Assembly (NCBI GenBank): GCA_964482085.1
Contig: CAYZVS010000015.1
Location: forward strand, 1-15,788
From: CAIXDN01 sp964482085
GTDB taxonomy: Bacteria; Patescibacteriota; Patescibacteriia; 2-12-FULL-60-25
Direction: 5' to 3'
DNA: 15,788 nucleotides
The position numbers were made by a program, and so were the translations under genes. This document shows positions 5,209-12,119 of this stretch, piece by piece (within the stretch, counting starts at the first letter, position 1; every line of letters starts with the position of its first letter). Under the pieces are notes generated by a model. That model made no database searches and was not told the DNA's origin. It saw nothing but the letters and a program-made list of their open reading frames with translations.

Positions 5209-7284
5209 ATGCTGCATTGGGATGAACCTGTCTCTTTTGTGAAAGGGGCGACGGCTCCGGTCCGGAGGGCCTGGGAGAGTTTAGGTATTCGGACGATAGG
5301 CGACCTCTTGCTCACCCTCCCTAGACGTTACGACGATTTTTCTCGAATCACAAAGATCGCAGATGCGCAGAATGGAGATGTCGTGACACTGGAGGGAACG
5401 GTACATGCGTGCTTTAAACTTAATACTTTCCGAAAACGTTTTGCTGTTTTCCGACTTCAGTTTGAAGATGAGTCAGGAAAGCTCACCGCAACATTTTTTA
5501 ATCAGCCTTGGGTGTTGGAGGAATTCAAGCCAGGCCGAAAGATTTTTCTTTCTGGAAAGATTCAGATTAAGGCTCCTTACGGTAAAACATTAGCTAGCCC
5601 GATCTGGGAACCGGCTGAGGCAAGAACATTAGCCGCAGGAAAAGTTGCGCCTGTTTACGGACTTGCGGGAACATTAATACAAAAAACGTATCGTCGTTTG
5701 ATGCAGTACGTTTTAGAAAATGTTGAGTGGCCGGAAGATGCGGTGAGTGAAGCTGACCGCAAGCGGATGGATTTAATGGAATTCCCCGAGGCGATCAAAG
5801 CTGTACATGAGCCGGAAAATGGGGATCATGCTGAACAAGGAAGACATCGCTTGGCGTTTGACGAGGTTCTTGGTTATCAGCTCGCGTTAGGAGCAGAGAG
5901 AAAGCGGTCAACAAAAGCTGGAGCACCATCAATACCTTTTGACCAAATTTTTGCAAAGAAATTTGTTGAGAGTCTTCCATACCCGCTAACTGGTGATCAG
6001 AAAAAATCCGTTTGGTCAGCACTTCAAGACATGGAACGAGGTGAGCCTATGCGTCGTTTGATTCAAGGCGATGTTGGATCAGGAAAGACCGTTGTAGCCG
6101 CGTTTTTAGCCGCACACGTACATCGACACGGTTTTTCTGCGGCATTGCTCGCTCCGACCGATATTCTCGCCAGACAGCATGCTGTGACGTTTCAGCGTCT
6201 GTTTGCAAGCCACAATATTCCATTTGCACTCGTCACGCGTACGGAGAAACGACTGTATCAGGGACGTGAGGATCAGCCACTTAAAACAGGTCAGGTGGAA
6301 TCATTGGCAGAGCAGGGGAATGTGGTCCTTGTTGGAACGCATGCCTTGCTGGAAAATCACCGTCTTCCAAAAGACTTGGCTTTGGCAATCGTCGATGAGC
6401 AACATCGATTTGGCGTTGGCCAGCGTGAACGGATGATTTTAGAAACGCGTGATGACGGACATGTTCCGCATCTTCTATCGATGACGGCGACACCGATTCC
6501 GAGAACGTTGGCGCTCACATTGTATGGAGATTTAGATATTTCATTGATTATTGAGAAGCCGGCAGGAAGATTGCCGATTGAGACCAAAGTTTGCGTTGGG
6601 CAACGACGTGAATCGGCTTATCAAGCAATTCGTGATGCGATCGCCAGAAAGGAAAAAGCGTATATCGTTTGTCCGCTTATCGATCCCTCGGATGCACTTG
6701 GTGTTTCTTCTGTGACAGATGAATTGAAGAAATTATCAAAAGGGCCGCTTGAAGGATTAAAGCTTGCAATGCTTCATGGACGATTAAAACCCAAAGAAAA
6801 AGAAGAGACGATGGAAGCATTTAAAAATGGAGATATTGATGTCTTGATTGCGACGAGCGTTATTGAAGTCGGTGTAGATGTTCCGCAGGCGACCGTGATT
6901 GCAATTGAGGGAGCGGAGAGATTCGGACTAGCTCAACTACATCAGTTACGAGGACGTGTCGGACGATCCCATTTGCCCAGCTCTTGTTATCTGCTTACGG
7001 ATACAGAAGGACCAGGACTTGAACGCTTGGCAACGATGGAGCGCGTGCAAGATGGGTTCAAGCTAGCAGAAGAAGATCTGAAATTACGTGGGAGTGGACA
7101 GCTACTTGGTACACAGCAGAGCGGACACGAAGCGTTGGTTATCGCGAGGATTACAGATGGGGATATTATTTCTATCGCTAGGAGTGAAGCGCAACGTATT
7201 CTGGATACGGATCCGGATTTATCAAAACACCCGCTTTGGAAGCGGGCGGTTGAAGGGATGAGGGATACGGCTCACTTGGAATAA
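5209..7284 (+). CDS. recG: ATP-dependent DNA helicase RecG
   Basis: RecG remodels stalled replication forks and branch-migrates Holliday junctions. The protein is full length (691 aa from ATG 5209, 694 from ATG 5200; positions here from 5200). An N-terminal wedge/OB domain (about 5-145, PRRYDDFSRI at 41-50) precedes the helicase core. Walker A is GDVGSGKT (290-297), the Walker B variant DEQH (399-402), motif III TATPIP (429-434), then LHGRLKPKEKEETM (525-538), VIEVGVDVP (554-562) and motif VI QLHQLRGRVGRS (579-590). The translocation hairpin region reads GSGQLLGTQQSG (631-642). All catalytic motifs are intact. ATG 5209 is preferred because AGGA lies 8 bases upstream and because a -10 box would overlap ATG 5200. 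The gene is divergent from the membrane protein and convergent with radA. Confidence 0.97.
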   Translation: MLHWDEPVSFVKGATAPVRRAWESLGIRTIGDLLLTLPRRYDDFSRITKIADAQNGDVVTLEGTVHACFKLNTFRKRFAVFRLQFEDESGKLTATFFNQPWVLEEFKPGRKIFLSGKIQIKAPYGKTLASPIWEPAEARTLAAGKVAPVYGLAGTLIQKTYRRLMQYVLENVEWPEDAVSEADRKRMDLMEFPEAIKAVHEPENGDHAEQGRHRLAFDEVLGYQLALGAERKRSTKAGAPSIPFDQIFAKKFVESLPYPLTGDQKKSVWSALQDMERGEPMRRLIQGDVGSGKTVVAAFLAAHVHRHGFSAALLAPTDILARQHAVTFQRLFASHNIPFALVTRTEKRLYQGREDQPLKTGQVESLAEQGNVVLVGTHALLENHRLPKDLALAIVDEQHRFGVGQRERMILETRDDGHVPHLLSMTATPIPRTLALTLYGDLDISLIIEKPAGRLPIETKVCVGQRRESAYQAIRDAIARKEKAYIVCPLIDPSDALGVSSVTDELKKLSKGPLEGLKLAMLHGRLKPKEKEETMEAFKNGDIDVLIATSVIEVGVDVPQATVIAIEGAERFGLAQLHQLRGRVGRSHLPSSCYLLTDTEGPGLERLATMERVQDGFKLAEEDLKLRGSGQLLGTQQSGHEALVIARITDGDIISIARSEAQRILDTDPDLSKHPLWKRAVEGMRDTAHLE

Positions 7285-7295
7285 CCCCTCTAAAT

Positions 7296-7355
7296 CTCCC
7301 CTTCTGCGAAGGGAGACTTTCCGATTCAGAACCCCTCCTTCGCAGAAGGGAGGGG
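7296..7355. repeat. pair of inverted GC-rich palindromes, REP-like, between recG and radA
   Basis: Two imperfect hairpins lie between the converging genes. The first is CTCCCCTTC-TGC-GAAGGGAG (7296-7315), the second CCCCTCCTTC-GCA-GAAGGGAGGGG (7332-7355). Each has one bulged base, and the core of the second (CCTTCGCAGAAGGG) is the exact reverse complement of the core of the first, so the two are also inverted copies of one another. This is the layout of paired REP units. Flanking AACCCCTC and GGCAGGGGTGGGTT extend the symmetry loosely. With both gene ends within 20 bases, the hairpins may also end or protect the two mRNAs, although T tracts are poor. Confidence 0.7.
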
Positions 7356-7365
7356 CAGGGGTGGG

Positions 7366-8679
7366 TTATCCCAGGAGCTTCATTGCATCTTTCAGATGCT
7401 TACATTCGTTTGGCGTGATGAAACGCTTAAAACCAAGTCGTTTTGCTTCTTTGAGTCGGACATCCATACGCGCGACAGGGCGGATTTCTCCGGTTAAACC
7501 AACTTCTCCCCAAACGGCAAGATCTTCCGGAAGAGGTTTATCGAGTTTAGATGAAGCGGCGGCGAGACATATAGCAAGATCGACTGCCGTTTCTTTTGCC
7601 TCGATTCCACCGACAGCGTTTGCAAAGACATCTTGGTCGCCAAAGCCGACGCCAGCACGACGACCCATTACGGCAAGCAATAGGCTTAGACGATTCAAAT
7701 CGATGCCAGAAGTGCGTCGTAAGGGTGTTCCGTATCCTGCCGGTGTCACTAGTGTTTGTACCTCGACCAGGATGGGTCGCTGACCCTCCAGTAAACACGT
7801 TACAACGGTTCCTGGCGCTTGTTTTGGTCGATCAGCTAACATCGCAGCACTTGGATCTTCTACGACAACAAGGCCGATCTCCATCATCTGTAAAAGCGCC
7901 GTCGATTCTGTCGTGCCAAAGCGATGTTTGGTGACGCGCATTAAACGAAATGCATGACTGCGGTCGCCTTCCATCATGATAACGGTGTCCACGAGATGCT
8001 CTAGGAGGCGTGGGCCGGCGAGATCGCCATCCTTGTTGACTTGGCCAACGAGGATGACAGGAGTTCCAGATTTTTTTGCCGATTCTGCAATCCAACCAGC
8101 GGAAGCTCGTACTTGCGAGACATTTCCAGGCTCACCAGGAACTTCTGGCGCACGCATGGACTGGATTGAGTCGACGATGACGAGTGATGGTTTTGTTTCA
8201 GCGATCGTTGTCGAGACAATATCGGCAGAGGTCTCATCAAGAAAAAGAAGTGTGGGCGGAAGAATAGGGGAGAGACGCTTCAGACGTAATGAAACTTGCG
8301 CGGGCGACTCTTCACCCGTGACATACAGAACCATTTTTCCTTGCGATGCTACTGTGAGCGCAAGCTGAGCGAGTAATGTCGACTTTCCGATACCAGGCTC
8401 GCCACCAAGAAGCGTGACGGAGCCGGAAACCATACCACCTGTTAGCAAATCATCCCATACGGGAAGATTGGTTTTCTGGCGTGGTACTTCACCAGCGGCC
8501 GCGAGATCGGCGAAGGAGCTTGTTTTACCTGGTTTGCCCGCTTTACGAGGCGATGATGACTCTGCAGTGGCTTCTTCTGCAATCGACCCCCATTTTCCAC
8601 AATCAGAACAGCGCCCGGCCCATTTCTGGTACTGGGCGCCGCAATTTGTACAAGAGAATAACTGGGCTGGAGGCTTCAT
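7366..8679 (-). CDS. radA: DNA repair protein RadA (branch migration helicase)
   Basis: RadA (Sms) is a RecA-like ATPase that drives branch migration during recombination and, in some transformable bacteria, integration of incoming DNA. The 437-residue protein has every domain. An N-terminal zinc ribbon has Cys10, 13, 24 and 27 (CTNC / CSDC). The RecA-type core has Walker A GGEPGIGKST (92-101) and Walker B LVIVDSIQ (166-173). The RadA signature reads KHRFG (251-255) where most have KNRFG. A Lon-protease-like C-terminal domain contains GEVGLTGEIRPV but is known to be non-proteolytic in this family. It is the last gene of the operon: its ATG follows the TGA of the transglycosylase fusion gene by one base (TGA-c-ATG) with no Shine-Dalgarno, so translation is probably coupled. 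Confidence 0.97.
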   Translation of the reverse strand: MKPPAQLFSCTNCGAQYQKWAGRCSDCGKWGSIAEEATAESSSPRKAGKPGKTSSFADLAAAGEVPRQKTNLPVWDDLLTGGMVSGSVTLLGGEPGIGKSTLLAQLALTVASQGKMVLYVTGEESPAQVSLRLKRLSPILPPTLLFLDETSADIVSTTIAETKPSLVIVDSIQSMRAPEVPGEPGNVSQVRASAGWIAESAKKSGTPVILVGQVNKDGDLAGPRLLEHLVDTVIMMEGDRSHAFRLMRVTKHRFGTTESTALLQMMEIGLVVVEDPSAAMLADRPKQAPGTVVTCLLEGQRPILVEVQTLVTPAGYGTPLRRTSGIDLNRLSLLLAVMGRRAGVGFGDQDVFANAVGGIEAKETAVDLAICLAAASSKLDKPLPEDLAVWGEVGLTGEIRPVARMDVRLKEAKRLGFKRFITPNECKHLKDAMKLLG

Positions 8680-8680
8680 G

Positions 8681-9979
8681 TCAGATTACCGGACAGGAAG
8701 ATCGTGGCATGGTCGGTGTGGTTACGCCATAGCCTACGGCAGTATCTGCAACGGTACGCGCAAAGCTCATACGAGCATCATGATTTGGTGGAAGACTGCG
8801 TCCCAGACGAGTGGAGCGCGCCTCCCAAAACTCGGTACTGGAACGATCGTATTCTGCATCAGAAGCATTACATCCAACATCGCGAATAACAGCTTGTAAT
8901 GCACCTGCGCCGCTATTATGACCAAAATAGAGCAGAGCTACGTATCGACGAGCATCTGTCAGAGTCGGACAGAGACGATGGATAAGATCAGCACCTGCAC
9001 GCAACTGACCAACAGCGGCGGCGGCCGTATTGATTTCTGGATTAATTAAGCGATTGCAGTCGGCAGCTCTTCCAAATCGACGAAGGGCGCAAGTGTCAGG
9101 ACGCACTTGAAATAAGCCCGTGAAGCCATAGCGATTAGTTACACATTCACGAAAACCCGACTCTTTGTATGCGACGGCTTTCAGGATTCTCCAGTCTAAC
9201 CCTGCGCAGCCGGCATAACGTTGGAAGATCGCATCGTAAGTCGTATCACTGCTCCCACGTCTCGAAGCTGAACAAGAAGCTGCACCAGAACCGCTAGCGG
9301 CTTCTCCGTAATCAATGCCGCCTGGTTCTTCCGTAACCTCGCCAGCAATATAACCGAGTTCAAGCGTTTTTAGTTGTGTCGTGCCTGGACTAACGGTATT
9401 TAAAATCGCGTAGGCTGCGAGTGTGATCAGCAAGCCCATGATCGCGTCGATGATAATTGTTTTTCCTTTTTGTATCGAACCAACACCGGCAGAGCCTACG
9501 AGATAGAGGAATCCGCCGTAAACAACCATCACGATAGCTACAACAAGAATGATGGCGGTTAGATATCGATAAACGGCGTTAATGTATCCAGCAAGAAAGG
9601 CGACACGGACGGTTTGACCCTCACGTGTTGGTGCGACGAGGTTCAATCCAGGAATTGGAACTCCGAGCTCAGGAGTAATTGGAATGAAGGCCGCTTCTGG
9701 AGGAGCCTCTTCAACCGGTTCCGAGGTTGAAGGCGCTGTCGGTACTGGGTCTGCACAAACGGTTTGTGATATGCCCGTTGGTTGACGACAGGTCTGTGGG
9801 GCAGGGCAGCTCGTACTTCCTTCCGTGCAGTTTTGATAGCAAAAACGACTACCTACCGCACCAATACATGCTTGTCCTGAGGCGCAGGTGTCTCCGGAAC
9901 CACAAGGACCGACCTGTGCAAAAACAGGATTGATTGGGAGGAATATGAGCGCGAGTAAACTCGCTAAGAGAATTCGCAT
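8681..9979 (-). CDS. VirB2-like pilin domain fused to a lytic transglycosylase (SLT), secreted
   Basis: The protein has 432 residues. A signal peptide (cleaved after FA, residue 21) is followed by an eight-cysteine module (Cys26, 32, 38, 47, 51, 58, 64, 75) and a Pro-rich linker ending ITPELGVPIPG. A T4SS-pilin/TrbC-like domain then has two membrane helices (about 139-163 and 175-196) joined by a basic loop, SIQKGK. The C-terminal SLT domain has the likely catalytic Glu273 in VAYKESGF, GLFQV (288-292) in place of the usual GLMQI, and FGHNSGAGA later, so it should cut the glycan backbone of peptidoglycan. Cysteines total 16 in the mature protein. ATG 9979 is the start: it begins the signal peptide and follows the previous TAA by two bases; the frame extends to 10105 but only over the preceding gene. 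Its paralogue is the gene just upstream. Membrane anchoring outside the cell is inferred. Confidence 0.85.
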   Translation of the reverse strand: MRILLASLLALIFLPINPVFAQVGPCGSGDTCASGQACIGAVGSRFCYQNCTEGSTSCPAPQTCRQPTGISQTVCADPVPTAPSTSEPVEEAPPEAAFIPITPELGVPIPGLNLVAPTREGQTVRVAFLAGYINAVYRYLTAIILVVAIVMVVYGGFLYLVGSAGVGSIQKGKTIIIDAIMGLLITLAAYAILNTVSPGTTQLKTLELGYIAGEVTEEPGGIDYGEAASGSGAASCSASRRGSSDTTYDAIFQRYAGCAGLDWRILKAVAYKESGFRECVTNRYGFTGLFQVRPDTCALRRFGRAADCNRLINPEINTAAAAVGQLRAGADLIHRLCPTLTDARRYVALLYFGHNSGAGALQAVIRDVGCNASDAEYDRSSTEFWEARSTRLGRSLPPNHDARMSFARTVADTAVGYGVTTPTMPRSSCPVI

Positions 9980-9981
9980 AG

Positions 9982-11442
9982 TTAGTGACACGCTTCTAAA
10001 CCGGCGCGGGCTCTCGAGAATGAATAATAACTCGTACAGCTGCGATAATCCACCTCTCGTGCAGCAGCATCGCCCAGTGGAACCATTGCGGTACCAATTG
10101 TCCAACGTGGATTACAAGAGCGCGATGGATGGTTGCTCGCTAACTCAAAATGCCACCACTCGTTTGGAATACGGCAAAAACCGGATTCTTGCATCGCCTG
10201 CTCGAGTAATAATTGGCAGGGGACAAAAGGGTCAGCTTGGTTGCGTGAGACGCCGCCGCAATAAATATCCATCGCTAAACCGCGTGCGTGACCGGATCCG
10301 GAAGATGCCCCAGCTTGGGGTAATAGTCGGTCATAAAGCGGTTGAATTTGCGCATCAGAATAGATCGCGTCTTGAGGCGGAGGGATCAGAGCGCGCAGTG
10401 AGGAATCGGCAAATGACCATCGACCTCCTGCATCACGTGTTGTGACACCAGGTCGTAGCGGAGCACCTGTTGCAGTTGTACAGTTTACTCGACCAACACA
10501 GCGCTTTAACCAAAGTCGGAGCGAGAGCGAGGGAGGACGAAAACCGCCACCAACGATACGCCAGCTCGTATTAGAACCACGTAATTCACAAAATCGATTG
10601 GCTGCACGGCGCAAGGGCTCGATCAAAGACGGATCAACAGGCGTGTTCAAGTGAACACAGGTTTCATCAAGACGCTCCAAGTTAGATTCATCAACCGTAA
10701 TGAACTCGGAGCTACCACCTCCACCACCACTTGAGGGCGAGGAAGGCTCAGCTAAATCAGCTTCCAATTCTTCCATCTGTTCATCGGTTAACGGATTAAC
10801 AAATGCGAGTTCTAATACTTTTAAATTTGTTGTTTGAGGATTAATCAGGTTTAGAACGGCGTAGGCAGACAGAATCAATAGCATTCCTGCGATAGCATCG
10901 ATAATGATTTTTTTGCCACGTTGAATCGATCCAACTCCGGCTGATGCGCCGAGATACAAAAAACCACCATACACAACCATTACGATCGCGACGACGAGGG
11001 CGATCGTGGAGAGGTATCGATACGCCGCGTTAATATATTCTGCAAGAAAAGCAACACGCACAACGCCAGATTCACGTGTTGGAGCTGTTAGACTTCCGCC
11101 TGGGATCGGTACACCTAGCTCTGGTGTGATAGGTACAAACGGAATTTCTTCCGTAGGTTCTGCCGAGGCAGCGGGGGATGAGCCAGTTGATGATGAGGGC
11201 TGACAAACATCTTGGGTAAATCCAGAGGGACGACTGCAAGCTTCCGATGCCGGACAAGCATCTGATGCGCCTGCAGCGGCCGCTGGATTACATGTTCTGT
11301 AACAAAGCCGCGATCCTCCTGGACCGATACAAACTTGGCCGGAAGCGCAGGTATCACCACTACCGCAAGGACCCACTTGCGCACTTGCGGCAAAAGGAAT
11401 GAGCGTGAAGGCTGCAGCCAGCAATAAGCCTTTTACGCGCAT
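9982..11442 (-). CDS. VirB2-like pilin domain fused to an M15-type D-Ala-D-Ala peptidase, secreted
   Basis: The protein has 486 residues. The first ~215 are paralogous to the next gene: signal peptide ending ASA, eight cysteines (26, 32, 38, 47, 51, 63, 69, 80), ITPELGVPIPG (105-115), then two membrane helices (about 143-167 and 179-200) around SIQRGKK. A Ser/Gly-rich linker (233-245) leads to a peptidase M15 (VanY/DacB-like) domain: GGGFRP (298-303, Arg302), SGHARGLAMD (383-392) and EWWHFE (428-433). By family knowledge His385, Asp392 and His431 bind zinc and Glu428 is catalytic. It should trim peptide stems of peptidoglycan. The mature part has 18 cysteines, ten of them in the catalytic half. 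The start follows the previous TAA by two bases (TAACTATGCG), a junction repeated exactly before the next gene. Anchoring at the membrane with the enzyme outside is inferred. Confidence 0.85.
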   Translation of the reverse strand: MRVKGLLLAAAFTLIPFAASAQVGPCGSGDTCASGQVCIGPGGSRLCYRTCNPAAAAGASDACPASEACSRPSGFTQDVCQPSSSTGSSPAASAEPTEEIPFVPITPELGVPIPGGSLTAPTRESGVVRVAFLAEYINAAYRYLSTIALVVAIVMVVYGGFLYLGASAGVGSIQRGKKIIIDAIAGMLLILSAYAVLNLINPQTTNLKVLELAFVNPLTDEQMEELEADLAEPSSPSSGGGGGSSEFITVDESNLERLDETCVHLNTPVDPSLIEPLRRAANRFCELRGSNTSWRIVGGGFRPPSLSLRLWLKRCVGRVNCTTATGAPLRPGVTTRDAGGRWSFADSSLRALIPPPQDAIYSDAQIQPLYDRLLPQAGASSGSGHARGLAMDIYCGGVSRNQADPFVPCQLLLEQAMQESGFCRIPNEWWHFELASNHPSRSCNPRWTIGTAMVPLGDAAAREVDYRSCTSYYSFSRARAGLEACH

Positions 11443-11444
11443 AG

Positions 11445-12116
11445 TTAGAAAATCCGCTCCTTAAGTATCGCCCATTGGAACTCTCCGGATTTTACATACC
11501 CCGTGAGATCTCGTCCGCCGATAAAAAATGTAGGCGCGCCCGTTAAACCATGGTCTCTTGCAATTTGAATGTCAGATTGAATATCAACGACGTGACGACC
11601 GGATTGCAAGCAAGAATTGAAAGACGAGGTATCGAGATCGAGTTTTGCAGCAAGGGATTGTATCGACGTGATATCAATGGTCGCCAAACGGAAAAGCTCG
11701 TCATGCATCTCCCAAAACTTTCCTTGCTCATTTGCACAACGGCCTGCAGATGCGGCGAGAATGCCGTCTGGTCTGTCGCTAGCGACAGGCATGTCGCGCC
11801 AAACAACGCGTAGGGTATTTGGATTTGCCGCGAGAACGGCGGCAAGTTCCGGTTGTGAAGCACGGCAATAGGTGCAAGTGAAGTCCGCAAACTCGACGAT
11901 AACAACGGCGTCGGTTGAAGTGGAGCCTCGAGCAGGATCCGTCGCACGGATTGGAGGCAGTTGCGGTTTGAGAGCAAGGCCTTCTGGTGTATATGCGGGA
12001 CGAGTTCCGGCTTGGAAGGTTGAGACGGTGCGATAGATGACACTCCACGACAACAATAAGCTTACGACGGCAAATAAACCGAGAAAAAGCCAAAGTGCAC
12101 GTCGACGGTCATCCAT
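11445..12116 (-). CDS. membrane-anchored DsbA-like thiol:disulfide oxidoreductase
   Basis: The protein has 223 residues. An N-terminal membrane helix (about 8-28) serves as an uncleaved anchor. A Thioredoxin_4/DsbA-type domain follows: VVIVEFADFTCTYCRASQPE with the CTYC active site (81-84), RCANEQGKFWEMHDELF in the helical insert, and LTGAPTFFIGG with cis-Pro195. A second cysteine pair (127 and 169) is typical of this group. Such proteins make or reshuffle disulfides outside the membrane; the direction of electron flow cannot be told, and no DsbB/VKOR partner is in the window. The next two genes encode exported proteins with 18 and 16 cysteines, which are likely clients. The ATG follows the propeller gene's TAA by three bases; no Shine-Dalgarno is seen. 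Confidence 0.9.
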   Translation of the reverse strand: MDDRRRALWLFLGLFAVVSLLLSWSVIYRTVSTFQAGTRPAYTPEGLALKPQLPPIRATDPARGSTSTDAVVIVEFADFTCTYCRASQPELAAVLAANPNTLRVVWRDMPVASDRPDGILAASAGRCANEQGKFWEMHDELFRLATIDITSIQSLAAKLDLDTSSFNSCLQSGRHVVDIQSDIQIARDHGLTGAPTFFIGGRDLTGYVKSGEFQWAILKERIF

Positions 12117-12119
12117 AGC

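Noticed and set aside
7976..8899. Plus-strand ORFs of 130 and 161 codons opposite radA
   Set aside because: They are antisense to an intact, clearly conserved radA. Their length is a by-product of the codon use of that gene.
9980..10105. N-terminal extension of the transglycosylase fusion to ATG 10105
   Set aside because: The extra 42 codons overlap the end of the M15 fusion gene in another frame, and the signal peptide begins exactly at ATG 9979, two bases after the upstream TAA.
9888..10445. 185-codon plus-strand ORF opposite the fusion genes
   Set aside because: It is the shadow of two well-supported genes on the minus strand, with no promoter or recognisable domain.
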